Source of the DNA: Combretum micranthum
Lineage: Eukaryota > Streptophyta > Magnoliopsida > Myrtales > Combretaceae
Assembly (NCBI GenBank): GCA_024138025.1
Contig: JAMXBD010000065.1
Location: 1,116,001-1,180,000, forward strand
Reading direction: 5' to 3'
DNA: 64,000 nt
Positions 25,255 to 38,345 of the stretch are shown here, in pieces. A program made the translations under genes and the position numbers. The number at the start of each line of letters is the position of its first letter. Within the stretch, counting starts at the first letter, position 1. The notes beneath the pieces are model-generated. The model was not told where the DNA came from, made no database searches, and saw only the letters and a list, made by a program, of their open reading frames with translations.

Positions 25255-26339
25255 ATGGGTTGCTGTTTCAGTAACACCACCACCACCACCAAAAACAAAG
25301 CCAAAAGCCCTTCTCTGCCCACCAACCACTCTCTCTCTCCACCAAAACCACCCGACCACGACCACCACCAACAACAACAACCACAACCACAACCACAGCC
25401 ACAGCAATCCCCCAAACCCCAACTCGAAGAAGAAACAGTAAAAGAAGTCGTCCTCTCAGAAATCCAAGTTCTTCCCCCAAACCCATCATTCCCCAACAAA
25501 CCCTATCCCCAATATCCAAACCCAACGAACAACATCAAGAACCTAAAACGAATCAGCCTCAACCTCAACCTCAACCTCAATCTCAACCTCAAGAACTCCA
25601 ACTGGAATCCGAAGCTGTTTCGGAGTACTCCGACCTGTGCAGCTTCAGCGGTAGCGTTTCAACGGCAACCACCGTGACGGAGAAGAGAGAGAACGAGGTC
25701 AGTAGCCGAGATCACAACCGAGATAATAACAACAGCAGTAGTTATGCTTATAATAATAACAAGCGGAGACTTCGTGCAAGGAGTAGTAATAATGGGTCTT
25801 CTCCGGTGAAGCCTGGGTTGCAGCGGAAGCGCTCTTACGCCTCCAGCGGCGGTGAAAAGCGAGGAAGAGGGAATGGGAGTGGGAGTAAGAGTGGGAGTTT
25901 TTCACCGGCACAGAGGTCGGCGCCATCGCCGGAGAGATCAGTAAAGGCGGGGATGGGAGTTAGAGGGAGAGGGTTGGTTCAGGGAAGGAACGGTGGAGAG
26001 AAAGCTACTGACGGCGGAATGCGGCGGGTTTCGGGAGAGATTTCTTGTCGGGGACGGTCGAGTTCACCATCTACTGGTAGAGACGGTGGAGTCGCGAGAG
26101 GTGGTGTTGGGACGAGTCCTGCGAAGAGGACTGGAAGTGCGGGTAGCCGGTCACGAGAATTGAGTGAAGGGAACAGTAGTAGTAGTACTATTAATGATGT
26201 TGATGCCCAAAAGGAGTTGAGTTTGGGTTTAAAGGGTGAGGAAAAGAAGAAGATAGAAGGAAACGGTGTCGTTTCGGAGAATGGAAATGAGACTATTGAT
26301 AATCCTCTTGTGTCTTTAGAATGTTTCATTTTTTTGTAA
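25255..26339 (+). pseudogene. MGCC-N-terminal Ser/Arg/Gly-rich plant protein, interrupted by a one-base frameshift
   Basis: The gene starts ATG-GGT-TGC-TGT (MGCC), a context for N-myristoylation and palmitoylation, which predicts membrane anchoring. A Thr/Lys/Pro- and Gln-rich stretch leads to EEETVKEVVLSE. This frame then runs into a stop after residue 140. The frame two bases on carries a Gln/Pro repeat and SEYSDLCSFSGS, then VTEKRENEVSS. It stays open through basic Ser-rich blocks (SPVKPGLQRKRSY, SPERSVKAG, SPAKRTGSAGSRS) to a hydrophobic C terminus LVSLECFIFL at 26336. The change-over is best placed at the five-C run 25474-25478, where one extra C would join both parts into about 361 codons. 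From memory this matches an uncharacterised plant family with an MGCC start, a VKEVLSE-like motif and a similar C terminus. No intron is needed. It may be a recent pseudogene, an allele, or a sequencing error. Molecular function is unknown. Confidence 0.72.
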
Positions 26340-26517
26340 AATCATTACTTTAATTTTTGCTTTTCCCATGCAAATATTCATCCACCTTGTTGATACTTTG
26401 GAAATTGACGATGATCATTAATTTTGTGGCTTTTTAAAGGTTCTTTATTTAAATTTTAGCACCTAGTTGCTCTTTTAAGGTTCTTTATTTAAGTTTTAAT
26501 ACCTAGTGAAAGTAGAA

Positions 26518-26861
26518 GGAATGGCTATTTTTATGGTTCCTGAATTTTTATAAAAAAAATTGGTTAATTGAAGTTTAGTTTTGATATCTGAATAAATTTT
26601 TTCGTTGATTTTTTTTATATTTGAAAATGTTCGTTTTGATAATTTTTTATTTTGGAAAAAGTTTTTATGGATTTTTTTATATCTCATTTTATTTGCTTTA
26701 AAAATAAAAAAAATCAATAAAAATTTTGCTTATGGATTAAAATTGTTAAAATCAAATTTTAAAAATAAAAATTTGTTGAGTATTAAATTATTCAAAATTA
26801 AACTTTAGTTTTCTAATTGTTATTTATTTGGATCTTTAGATACAATTGTTGTTATTAATCC
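26518..26861. mobile_element. Foldback MITE family B, copy 1
   Basis: The arms are inverted copies: left 'tgaagtttagttttgatatc' against inverted right 'actaaagtttaattttgaat'. The interior 'tatctcattttatttgcttt' and 'attaaaattgttaaaatcaa' matches the copy at 48334-48742. Flanks AAAGTAGAA (26509-26517) and AAAATAAAA (26862-26870) agree at 7 of 9 positions, compatible with an old Mutator-type 9-bp duplication. It lies about 180 bp downstream of the MGCC stop codon. Confidence 0.6.
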
Positions 26862-26870
26862 AAAATAAAA

Positions 26871-29800
26871 CACGGGTTTGTTATTAGGCAAAGCTGATTT
26901 ACAACAAGGTTGAATCCACGGCCTTAGCATATTGAATTATCATATATAAACCAATCTATAACAAATAAACCTATTTTATTTCCGTTAAAATTTATCATAT
27001 TTGGACAAGATGAATTTATCACATTTGATCTTACCACAGTTAAGCCAATTTATAATAAACAAATCTATTACAAGTCTGTATTATCATATAATGGTAATTT
27101 TGATATTTTTAAATAAATATTTATCAAAAAATTAATATTAAAAAGAAATGGATACTAATAAAAAATTAATAATTTACTTATAATCAAACTAAATAGATAT
27201 AATATAGATAAGTTATAAGTATAGATACAAATACATTTTAAATAAAAATCGGACGATCAAAATAGACAGGCCTTGTGCCGTTTTAGCATATTTGCATTTA
27301 AATCTGCTATATTGGAATCAAGAAAGAAGTTTACCATGTCAACCTTGTTGTTCCTAATCTTTTTATCGTTATTGTGTCTTTACAAATTAACATTTGATAC
27401 GTATCAAAAAGTATTTTTTATATTTTATGAATTTTATATATTTTTAAGTTATTCAACATGTGTTAGATATTTAATGACGAATGTATAATAGAGATAATAT
27501 GTTGGGTACAGCAAACTCTTTTCTTAGAATCATTTTAGCACATTTTCGTTTAAACCTGCGAAATTGGAATGGAGCTTTTATTTTATGTCGCGTGTAGACG
27601 ACTCAATCCAGTAATTTCCCATAAAACACGCCATATTTAGAGACAAAGAGTAATCAGTAATGAGTGGCGAAAAGTGGTAAATAAATAGACTAATCAATCA
27701 CCATATTTCTTTACCTCTTTTTGAATATGTTGGCTTTTTACTTTGCTTTTCTCTTTTGAAAGATATGAACGAGACAAAGGAAACCCCATCAAATGCTCTT
27801 TTTTTCTCTTTTCCCCTTCCTTCGGTGAATGACAAATACTTTAATACTATAGATTTGTATATCATATGTAAACAATCATTATTAAATGATTTTAATGCAT
27901 ATATTAGTTAGGTCATGTGGCTTTTATCAAATATAATTTTTTGAAGGTACTTTACAGGTCACACCACCTGGTAACTTAATCAACGAGTGACATAAGATAT
28001 TAATGGTTGGTTTATTTTAGGTGGCTGGCGAGGAATCTTTAAAGGAAAGAATAACCTCCTCTAATCAATAAATTGGTAATCATTCAATGCTGCTCATCCA
28101 ATGATAGTCTTGGTCAGTCCAAAGTTTAAACAACTCCCTTTGATGGAAGCGTGTTATGACTTTTGATAAGTTATATGATTTGAAAAGTAAAATAATGATT
28201 CAGATAAATGTTTTTATCTTATTAATACCATATGTTTTTGTTTGTAGATGTAGATAAAACATTATATGATTGAATTTTTACTAATACTCTTAACATATCA
28301 AACATCGATTGTTGCTTCTTTTAATTAGGAGATAGAGCAAATGATATTAGAAAAGTAGTAAAAATAGTTATACAATCTTTGATTATGTTTCAATTTAAGC
28401 ACTTTAAAGTCAAATTGAATTTTTATAAAAGGTTTATATTATCATTATTTATTTTATGATAGGACATATTATAGAAGTAGCAATTCCTCTTCTTAGACAA
28501 AAGAATAGAAAATTTTAATCTATTTATATTATATAGAATATAGATAACTTATTATATAATATTTTGCAAACCGAACAAGAAGATAGTTATTTCATAACAA
28601 GAAAAGCAGAATATCAAATTAATTTTATTGAGCCAAAAGTAATGTTAGGTTTTACTATTGATGCGGTGTGGAATAGACAAGAATAACAAGATAGGAAGAA
28701 GTAAGCTATCAACGAATTAAGATGGCAATACCGAGTTTGATTTTGATTCAAAACTTTTTAATTTAAGCTTTATCCGAACTTGATCAAGTTTAGAATATTT
28801 AACTTGATTAAATTTAAATTTTAAGCTTAAATGTCTTAGATTAAGCTATCAATAAGTTGAGATGGTGTGGTGTTGAGTTTGAGATTGACTCGAAATTTTT
28901 TAGTTTGACCTTAATTCAAACTTGATCAAGTTTAGAATTTGAGCTCGAACTAAAAAAGTATTTGACAAACAAACTTGATTTAGTTAAGCTCGTTCAATTT
29001 ATTTTTTAAACTTAATATAATGTTAATATTTAAATTCCACAAGAACTCAAATAACATTAGAAATCCTCTCAAATTCAACTTGATAAATTACTTACGTAGT
29101 TTGAATTCGAGTTCAACTCAAATTTTTTCAATTAAACTTGAGTATATATCAAGTTAAGTTCAAATAGTTTGCGAGTAGTTTAACTTGTTTACAATACTAT
29201 AAAAGAATTGTTTACCAAGTAGCAAAAGTAGATTTGTGGTTAGTTAAATGTGCATTACCTCACTTGATTGCAAGTTGGCCCTATATGGTTTACACCATAC
29301 TTGGAATCAAGCACACAAAATGAGTGGAAAAAAATGGATGAAATATATATGTTTGGATAGTGAGGACTATCTTTGGAGGATAACTTAAACTAAATATTTT
29401 GTCAAAAATTTTTAAAATACCATAAAATCTTTGAAGATGTAATCTTAATGTAGGCTTATATATATCATCCAAAGTTTTTTCCATCTGTGGAGCGAATGGA
29501 TTATGTAAGGTGCAAGGAAAAGTTGTTACTTATGCCATTCCCATGACAACCATCAAGTCCATCATAGTTCTAAGCTTTCATCGTGACCTACTTAATAGGT
29601 ATAATAAACCGAGGCAAATAATTTTCACTTATTATATATAAGAATTTAATTTAAAATTTAAACTTATAAATATGATTTAAATTATTGTGTTTATTATTTA
29701 ACAATTCTCAGTTGTGGGGTGAGATTTTGTTTACACTATAACCCATAAAATGGATTACTTAATTAGATCGAGTTGATTGGTCGTTCAATGTCGTGTTCTA

Positions 29801-31489
29801 ATATCATGTTAAAACTAGTACTATAATGTTTAGAAATATATTTATTTAAGATATCGATATTTCAAGTGGTTAAAAAAATGAATTAATGTTTCATAAAGTG
29901 AGTTTAATAAAGTATTAATAATTAATAAAATTAAGAAAATTTAATTGAAAAATTAATCCAAAGATGATAGCTTAAATGAGTTTTATGAAATGTTGATACA
30001 CCATTTGATTCATTTGGTGAACATTAATTCCTCTTTTTAATTACTCGAAATGTTGATATTTTAAATAAACTTATTCAAAAAATTTACCCCAAAAATAAAC
30101 CTAATTAAGTTAAATATAAGCTTTGAATGTCATTTAAATTTAGTTAAAACTTGATATAGTAAATTTGATAAAGTTAAATTCATCTTGCGTTTTGACATGC
30201 GAATGCAACTCTTTAGTATACATTCTCAACACCAAAATAATCATACATCGACTCCAACCGAGGACGAAGACGTGAATGAGGCTGGAGGGCAGATGCAAGG
30301 CCAATAGGCGGGACGAGAGACATTACTTTTTCCTTTTACTTTCTTTCTTTTCTTTTTCTTTTTCTTTTTCATTTTCGTTTTCCCGCGTTTTGTAGCCTAT
30401 GCAGGAATTAGAGAACCCTTTGCGATATTCATCGATGAAGGATAAGTAGGAGTATAAATGAATCAATATACTTTTTATTTGGACTTAATATTTGTGCAAA
30501 CTCAACTTGAGAATAATTATGGATGGATCTAGAGGAGGGGAGAAAGGGGTCTTGGCCCGAGACTTGAAAAAGTTTAATTTTTTCAAAAGGGAAAAATCTA
30601 TATTATATGTATATTATAAAGAGCAAATAAAGACATGAACTCAAATATAATTTAATAGTTAAGTATTTAGATTCATATCCAAAAAGTGAGGAGTTATATT
30701 TTTTCAAAGTGCATTTATTACGTATTCATCTTTTTTTTTTTCTTTTATTCTTTTTAACCTTTTCTCTATCATAATAACTGATTGAATTGATTTCATTATC
30801 AAAGAATATCAAAGAATTATATTTAACTAAATAAATTCTTGTGAACATCTATTTTTCTTCATAGTATACCACAAATAATAATTATGCTATCGATATTACA
30901 ATTCATTTTGATTTTGTCGCCTAAAGTTTTTCAAAATAATAATAATAATCATATAATTTAAGATTTCATCTGTTAATTATATTGATAATTAATGTTAATG
31001 TAATATTTATAAATTCTCTTACCGAATGCACTATTTGCATTTAATTATGTATTAACTGAATTTTTTCACAAATATGAAGTTTTGGAAAATATCACACATT
31101 AAAATCATTAATGAAATTCTTATAGATATATAGGATGCAATATAATTATAATTGCAGATGAATACGTTTAATAAAATTAATTATGGGCTGACCTCCATGG
31201 TTAGTTTATCTCGTGTTTGTCCATGAGAATAATGGAGTTAAGATTAAGTTCAAGTCTGAGTTCTTAGATCATGGAATTGGGCCCTAATTTCATAATATTC
31301 AACTTGAGCTAATGGGGATTGAGTTGAGTTTAAATATTAACAAGCTTAGTGAATTTTGGATATCAATATTATTTTCATTTGAAGAACAAAAACATTTTTA
31401 AATAATTTGAGGTTAAACAAGCTTGACTTTAGTTGACTTTAGTACCGTTCTGACTTGAAATGAAGTCAATCTTGAATTTTAAAATTAGA
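26871..31489. other. Intergenic AT-rich DNA with repeat fragments; no gene seen
   Basis: Bases 27104-27270 resemble a MITE family A fragment ending 'aatagacaggcc'. A short direct repeat ('ttttagca..ttt..tttaaa.ctgc...ttggaat') occurs near 27285 and again near 27530. Bases 28700-29200 hold many 'aacttgatcaagttta' and 'cttgagt' variants, related in style to repeats at 59.7-60.3 and 62.0-62.5 kb. A CT-rich tract lies at 30325-30382. No frame gives a recognisable protein. Confidence 0.45.
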
Positions 31490-31847
31490 GAAAATATCAA
31501 ATCGGTATTCAAAATTTACATAAAAATTTAATTTGATACCTGAACTTTGAAATGATCAATTTGATACTCAAATAAAATTTTCGTGGCTATTTTTACTAAT
31601 TCAATAATACCGCCTGTTATGTTTTCTAATATGAAAGAGATAACTTATCAGTGTAAGACAGTGTTAAGAGTATTAGTAAATATTCAATCATTGGTTGTCG
31701 TTTTTTACATTTGTAAATAAAGTATTGTGTTAAGGGGTAGTAAAAATAGTCATAAAAAAGTTTGATTGAATATCAAATTAACTACTTTAAAGTTGATATA
31801 CTATATTAAATTTTTGTGTAAATTCGAATACTGACATTTACTTTTAG
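31490..31847. mobile_element. Foldback MITE family D
   Basis: The left arm 'cggtattcaaaatttacata' matches the inverted right arm 'cagtattcgaatttacacaa'. The arms stay similar inward ('gaactttgaaatgatcaatt' against 'aactttaaagtagttaattt') to 'ctatttttacta', giving arms of about 130-150 bp. A single arm of this family occurs at 16803-16960 and a related stretch at 49268-49395. I see no clear target duplication and no coding capacity. Confidence 0.6.
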
Positions 31848-32310
31848 AAATATGAACAAGTTAGAGTTTTAAAATTTCAAATTTAGGTCAACTATTTCAG
31901 ACTTGAATTATTTGAGTAGGAGCTTTTTTGGGCCAAAACATAATTTCCGTACAAGAGTCGGTACGAATGCCGAAAGAGTAGTGAAATGATGGATTGAATT
32001 TCTCGAGCCTTTATATATGGAGCAAGGGATGACAAGATAAGAAGCTTTGGTGTTGCTGTCTTTTCCTAGGTTTGGAGCAAATAATGTGTGATCTACCAAT
32101 CACGTGTATCTATCCGAGATTTATAATACGGTTGAGGTGTCTTCTCGATTAATAGTCCTTACTACAACGACGAAAACAATTCTTTTCAAGTTAGAATTCT
32201 CGAAACTATTTGTCTTGTAAATATAGTTATAAGATCAGCATCATATTAATATAAGTTGATAAACCGAAGCCAAATCCATTAATAAAGTTCGAAATGAATA
32301 TGAAAATTGA
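31848..32310. other. Intergenic DNA; no gene seen
   Basis: This is moderately AT-rich unique-looking sequence. A minus-strand frame of 63 codons here lacks any recognisable motif and I do not call it. Confidence 0.4.
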
Positions 32311-32892
32311 TACTGTGTTTGGCAATAATGAAAAGAAAGGAAGAGAGTAGAAACGAAACGAAAATAAATAATTTTTTTTATTTTCTGTTTGAATTTATAA
32401 GAATGAAATGAAACACAGTGAGCACGTGAAATAAAATACGAAATAGAATAAAATATCTTTGTTTTATTAATTTTATCTTACTTTATGAGGTATTTTTGCC
32501 ATTTTATTTATTATCTTCCTGTTTTTATCGGTTTCCTACTAGTTTTGAGCAGAAAGTTTATATTTCAAATTTTCATTAATTTCCATGGTCTTCATTTGCT
32601 TTCAGCCACCGTAAAAAAATCAAACACACAAATTTCAGATCTATTTAGATGGTATGTTTTTTATCTGTATCTGTATCAAAACCATATATATAAATATGTC
32701 TAATTTGCATCTATATTTTAATTATATTTAATCTATTTGATCTTTTCAGTAGAACTGCTAATATTTTTTTACAAATACTTTGTTAGAAAAAACGTTGAAA
32801 AAAGGGTTTGTATCTACTCGAAAAAACTAAATAAACAAACCCTTCATTTGATTTTTTTCCTTTTCAGCCGAATTCTCCAGATCCAAACACAG
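32311..32892. mobile_element. Possible MITE with CTGTGTTTGG ends, interrupted by a family A MITE
   Basis: The left end 'actgtgtttggcaataatga' and the inverse of the right end 'gctgtgtttggatctggaga' share a CTGTGTTTGG terminal repeat. The region between contains a family A element (32637-32844) in minus orientation. A 'ttttcagcc' or 'tttcagcca' segment appears on both sides of the inner insertion. The outer element is a weaker call than the inner. Confidence 0.4.
32637..32844 (-). mobile_element. MITE family A, copy 2 (inverted)
   Basis: Read on the minus strand it begins AAGGGTTTGTTTATTTAG and ends CATCTAAATAGATCT, as in copy 1. It contains the family landmarks 'gcagttctactgaaaagatc', 'aaatagattaaatataa' and 'gatacagatacagat' in the same order. 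No coding capacity. Confidence 0.6.
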
Positions 32893-33755
32893 CGTAAGAT
32901 TATTTGCTGCTAATGACATTATTTGTTATCTTTTAAGTTTTAAGTGGAGTACGTTATCATCTTTGTATTATAATAAAAAAATAAAAAGAGAAAAAGTTAT
33001 TACTTTGGATCCAGAATTCTGCTGGCGATGTCGGAGGCATGGAAGCTCTTTACCTATTACCTAGTGTGCTAATTGACAAAATTATCACGTTGACGCCTTG
33101 CAAGAAGACGATGATTTTTCATTTGTTTCTTTTTTTTTATGACATTATGTTGCTGTTTGTCTTGATTTGTAAATACTAGATACAAGCGTCTTTTTGCCCT
33201 TTTGAAAAATTTTATAACACCACGACAACGCATGTTTTCTTTTAAATTTTGAGATTCTAAATAATCTCGAGATGAGGAATTTTGAAATGGTCCATGGCTG
33301 GGGAAGTCGTTGCGCATCCTCTCTTTCTGTTTTGGGATACGATGAGAGCGACTTCTTGCTTTCATCTTCCAATGTCGTCCTTGTTTTGCTTAGACACATC
33401 GAATTATGTGCATTATGGTCGGCAAAATTCAGTGGGTAACCTTTGCTTTCCAAATGGCCCGCCCAAAAAAAAAAAAAAAAAAAAAACTTTGCTTTCCTGT
33501 TTTGATTCCCTGAAATTAAAACATGAAAGAACCTAGCTTGTCGCTGCTGGATTTGGTTCCGGTTTATTGCTCCTGCCAGCGGCTTTCTTAATGTTTCAGT
33601 ATGGGATACACCGATACACGTACATATACGTGTACATATGCATCGTGTGGCATTGCGTTTTTTTCCTATATATGTATGCACATATTCATATCTACATGCG
33701 TATAGTATATACGACGTTTTGGTTTCTTGTCTACGTTGTAGCGTGTAATTATTTT
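32893..33755. other. Intergenic DNA, partly GC-richer, with alternating purine-pyrimidine tracts; no gene recognised
   Basis: Overlapping frames exist on both strands near 33070-33680 but none shows a family motif, and a 20-plus A run at 33468-33486 interrupts them. Bases 33600-33715 are rich in 'acgtacatatacgtgtac' type alternating steps. I cannot assign a function. Confidence 0.4.
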
Positions 33756-33988
33756 GGGTCTGTTTGTTTTGGCTTTTTTTCCAGCAGATACAGACACTTT
33801 TTCAAACTTTTTGCTAACAAATTATTTATCAAAAAATAGATATAGATAAAAAAAAGTTGACAGTTCTCATCAAAAGATCAAATAGAACAAATATAGATAA
33901 AATTTAGATACAAATCGGATATATTTACACATATCATTTTAAAAAAGATACAGATATAGATGAAAAACAGACAATCCAAACAGACCTA
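33756..33988 (+). mobile_element. MITE family A, copy 3
   Basis: It starts GGGTCTGTTTGTTTTGG and ends 'atccaaacagaccta', the clearest inverted ends of the family. Interior landmarks 'gacagttctcatcaaaagat', 'caaatagaacaaatatagat' and 'caaatcggatatatttacac' align with copies 1 and 2. There is no coding capacity. Confidence 0.65.
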
Positions 33989-36021
33989 ATCTGTGAACTT
34001 GAACTTTTATGTTTAGCACTTGCTTATAATATATAATTATAATAAGTTGTATGGATGAACAAATTTAGATTTATAATTCTTCAAGCTCAGCCCAACTTGT
34101 AGCAATAAATAACTTTATAGCCCTCAGCCGACCTTGGGAGCCTATTCAGATGCCCAAAGCAAACTCAAGCAAACTAATGAAATCACAAGCTCCACACTTG
34201 ATTTGAAATAACCTTAATCAAACAATACGACCCCACTTCTTAGAATTTTGCAAAGTGTCTTAGTCAATTAATATCCACCATTCTAATAGCTGCCAATCTA
34301 CCATCTACCCCACATTCCCCACTAACTTCATGGACATGGGAATGCTTGCAGTATCCAACGATCTCCATTCTTCTACAAATATCATCTTATTTGAATGGCC
34401 TTAATGGATAAGTTGGTAACCAGTAGTAAAATCTCTTTCGCTTTATCTACTTAATACTTTTAATATAGACTAATTTGACCATCAGAATTATTGTATCGGA
34501 TAATCTTGATACTCAATAATCTATTGTTGTTTTGCATATCCACCTATCAAGAAGACCAAATTTAGTATTGATATACTAACAGCTTGCTCACTTGATAAAA
34601 TAGCTACTATTCCCTCATCGTTTTACATAAATATACTATTACATTGTTTACTTGAGGGGAATAACCATTTATAATGAATTGCTATTATGTAAATGATGAA
34701 TAGAAATTCATATCAAAATTGTCATTCAATAATTTATTTTCCAATTTTACTATAAATACCATTGTCTTAAACATGGTTATCAAATTTGTGAGTCAACTCA
34801 TTCTTTTCTACGAGTTGATGATGTGATTTCGATTCAACTCGCATACAAAATTGTTGTTGAAGCAAACTCGTGTAGACTCACAATTCTATATAGTAGAATA
34901 GGTAGTAGAATCATAGTGTAGTAATTTTATATATTTTTGTTCTATTTGAACTTTATAAAAGCAAATAATTTAATATATTTATATTTATGAACTTTTGGAT
35001 TAGCTCTTGATGTTTATCTTAAGCTAACTTAATTTAGGCCTTTTTTTTTCTTTTTTTTTCCCCTTTTATTTCCTTTGTTTTTTTTTTTTTTTCCTTTTCT
35101 TAGAGGGTTATTTTCTTCTAAGTTATACACTTTATTACATTTTGAACGATCATAATGAAAATTAAATAAACATATAGAGTGCTATATTTCCCTCTTTTCT
35201 AAAAGTTTCCACAAGTAATTTATTTATCATAAATTTAATGATTTTTTGCACGAATATATTGTCAACATGAAAAATATTCATTATTGCACAAAACCAACTG
35301 CTCGCACATGATAATTTGAATGATTTTCAATTTATCTTAATAACTTTAGATTGCAAATTATTAGTAAAAGTAAATAATTATTGTAATTATTTGGGATTGT
35401 ATGAAACATGTGAATTTTTAGTAAATGTAAATAATTATTGCAATTATTTAGGATTGTATAAAATATAATACTGAAAGTATGTGAATTATGATTGATAAAA
35501 CTTAAATTTTAGCTATATGTAACTAACAGTAACGTTAAATTCTATATTTTCATCATTTATTTAAAGTTTTATTAGTATAGTAAGTAACTCTACAATTTTT
35601 ATAACCAAATTTATATTAGTTGTAGAACCTTATAATTCTAAGTTTTGATTCTACGGTCTTGCTGGCGATTATGGGTAGAATCTTAAGGTTGACAACCATA
35701 TCTATAAGGTTCTAACATGTTTGAAATTATTCTTTGCTTGATTAAATTACCTTATGAATTGTGACTTTTACACTTTGTTTGTCATTATAGAATGAATTAG
35801 GAAGGAAATATTGTAGAAGGAAAAAAAGTGGAGAGAGTAAATTATTACATAATTGAAATTCTTTTATGTGTTTGAATAATAAAGGGGAGGAAAATAGATG
35901 AAATCTTAATGATTATAAGATGCAAATTACGATAAATGGTAAATTACTTATATGTCCATGAAAGATAATAAATAATTTAAAAAAGGGGTACAAGAGTAAT
36001 TTAAAAAAGATTTTCTCTTTC
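33989..36021. other. Intergenic AT-rich DNA with a family E MITE fragment; no gene seen
   Basis: Bases 34595-34790 match 44300-44495 ('gaataaccatttataatgaa' against 'gaataacaatttataatgaa', with similarity on both sides). A pyrimidine-rich tract lies at 35040-35100. No recognisable protein. Confidence 0.45.
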
Positions 36022-36603
36022 TTTTAAAGTAGGTGCACACTCTTCAATAAACCATCCCACTATATAATAACACTTCTGTTAGCTTCCAGAATGCTCTCAA
36101 TTCTAAAGCCTCCTTCTCCAAGCTAAGAACACTCTTGTCTCTCATGTGTTTATATCTGTTTTAGGGTTTCTTATCTTCTAATGGTTTCTTGTGTGTATGC
36201 AGGTGATGTTGAGCTTTTCGAGTTGCTCTTCACTCCTAATCTCACAATGAGTACAAGATATTTCGATAAAGTTCGGATGCTCTTATTCGCTTCCTCAATT
36301 ATATTTATACATGTATTTTTAGATACGCTTGAAATGTTAACTAGATATATTTATAATTAGTTACAATTTGCTACTTGTAACAACTATTAGACAGATTTAC
36401 AACTACTTATAGCAACTATTCGAGTCCATCTTTGCATCTTCTAAATCTAATATATTTTTTCAGTTGTAACATTTTCTCTCCCCCATGAAAAAAGACCTTG
36501 TCCTCAAGGACTAAATGAGATTAGACTTGAAAATCGCCCAATAACCTCCTAAATTTGTTCACTGCTGTAATTCCTACCTCTATAAGACCCAATGTTGTTT
36601 AGG

Positions 36604-36821
36604 GACCTATTTGGATTCTCAGATTTTTGTCAGTATCAGATTAGTATCGGTTTGGTATCGATTCGGTATTGATATTGGTTTAGTATATGTTTTGTTTGGT
36701 CAGTTTATGAGTAAAACTACTGATTTTTCATCGGTATCATATTTATATCAGTTCCGTATCTTTTTGGCACCAAAACGATGCCAAAACGATTCCAGAATGA
36801 TGAATCAAAGAGGCCTTAAGT
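36604..36821. mobile_element. Possible MITE family C inside the outer LTR element
   Basis: The left end 'agggacctatttggattc' resembles the inverted right end 'aaggcctctttgattc'. 'tttgtttggtcagtttatga' and 'ctgatttttcatcggtatca' match 47.53-47.57 kb ('tttgtttgatcgatttataa', 'ctatttttcatcagtataac'). The element is weakly bounded. Confidence 0.35.
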
Positions 36822-37449
36822 GTGCATCCCATACGAGTAGTAGATGGTAGTGTTATTCATCTGAGCCTATATCATTGGATATGTTTGTATGGCTTATCTT
36901 GAATTAAACCCTTGATTTTGAAAATGGGGCCTACATATCTATGTACCATCCTAACCTTGAATATGTATGAAAATAAGATTCTAAAATCCATGTGATGATG
37001 ATAGGATCTTGCTGAAAAATTGATGGCTACCTAATTTAAGAAAACTGCTAGTGGTAGTAAAAATTGATGAAAAAATCTATTTGAACCACGGCAAAAATTA
37101 GAACTTGATGTGACTATGCTTGAAGATGTGTTTGCATCTCTTTAGACCCCTATGTGTTACTTGTGTAGCATTTTGTACATTATCAATTTGTTCTCCACCA
37201 TTACTTGATGTAGTTGATAATATTCTTGTATGAACAGTCTATTGTCTATCATAATATGATCAACTTTTTCCTATCTTAAAGACATTGAGGAACCATAAAT
37301 ACCTACTTGAAAATGCTTTACAATTAGCAATGATGGCGAAGGAACCGTTGAAAATTGCTAGCTGCCTATACTAATATATATTAGTATGTAGGTAGTAGGC
37401 CATGAAAAAATTAAAATCGAGTTCCTAAGCTAAAGAACCAGCATACTTC

Positions 37450-38345
37450 TTAGTTTTTTCTCCCTAATTGTCCTACCCCAATGTCATGAGATTCTTCAAT
37501 CAGCCTAAAGTCCCAATCATTAGCAGAATTTTGTACTAATGTTTTGTTGTCAACAATAGCAAGTTCTTCAAAGATGACATATTGTTCATTTCCTCCTCTT
37601 GCCATTTTAGAATCATGTGCCAATATCAATTGTGAGTTGGCCACATTCACAATGGAATCCATACAAGTATGTTGCTCTAAAGTTTATGCACCCTTTTCTC
37701 CATCAAAATCTATTTTACTATCTTGATTTTCAACAAAATAAAACATGTCCTCCTTCCAATCATACTCAAAAAGGCCTAAAATGTCTCATGAGTGTCATAA
37801 CAAAATGATCCCATGATTTAAAGTTGTTTAATTCGTTCATACACTTATACCTTATATTGGTTGAATCTTGCATAGCAAACCTTGATATTTTGGATAATAT
37901 TGTTCTTTTAAGTGGTAGATATCCAAGAAATACTCTATTTGAAGTACCCATGTAATTGGATCATTATCGTATATCTTCTTGTATTATGTTGATGATTGCA
38001 GGTGAAAGTGATGATAAAAAATTGTCATGAAAAGCTTCATAAACAGGTAAATTCAATTTCAAATGATCTATTCTTGAATTTACAAATTGTAAAGAAAATT
38101 CCATATTATTTATTGGTGAATAAATGCTTTCCAATTCCCTATTAGAAAATGTAAATCTTGGTTGCTCAATACTGTGCCTTGAAAATGATGAATCAAGTGT
38201 TAGCTGATTTGAATGATTTTTATGTTCATAGTTCTGATTCAACTCCCTTTTTTCCATTCTTGCATTCAACTATCCAAAGCTTTACTTGCATGTCCATTAA
38301 TACCTTCTTTAACACATCCATGTCCATTGTGAATAACTTGTAATT
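37450..38345 (-). pseudogene. Gag-like remnant of the outer LTR element
   Basis: Read on the minus strand, fragments in order from the 5' LTR are: a segment with LFTMDMDVLKKVLMDMQ (38340-38226), a Ser/Asn-rich stretch (38269-37964), then YLPLKRTILSKISRFAMQDS and SWDHFVMTLMRHF (37951-37766), and a Ser/Asp-rich tail (to 37450). The last pair resembles the conserved gypsy gag pattern of a residue block ending in W-x-x-F-V-x-x-L-x-x-x-F. Frames are broken by stops and shifts. No zinc knuckle, protease, reverse transcriptase or integrase follows. It cannot make a full Gag. Confidence 0.5.

Noticed and set aside
25132..25525. Long minus-strand frames opposite the MGCC gene, rich in Trp, Val and Gly
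   Set aside because: They are antisense shadows of CA/CCA-rich coding sequence on the plus strand.
33069..33839. Overlapping frames of 84-178 codons on both strands
   Set aside because: No recognisable motif, Lys/Arg- or Phe-rich low-complexity composition, and a long A-run encoding a homopolymer inside.
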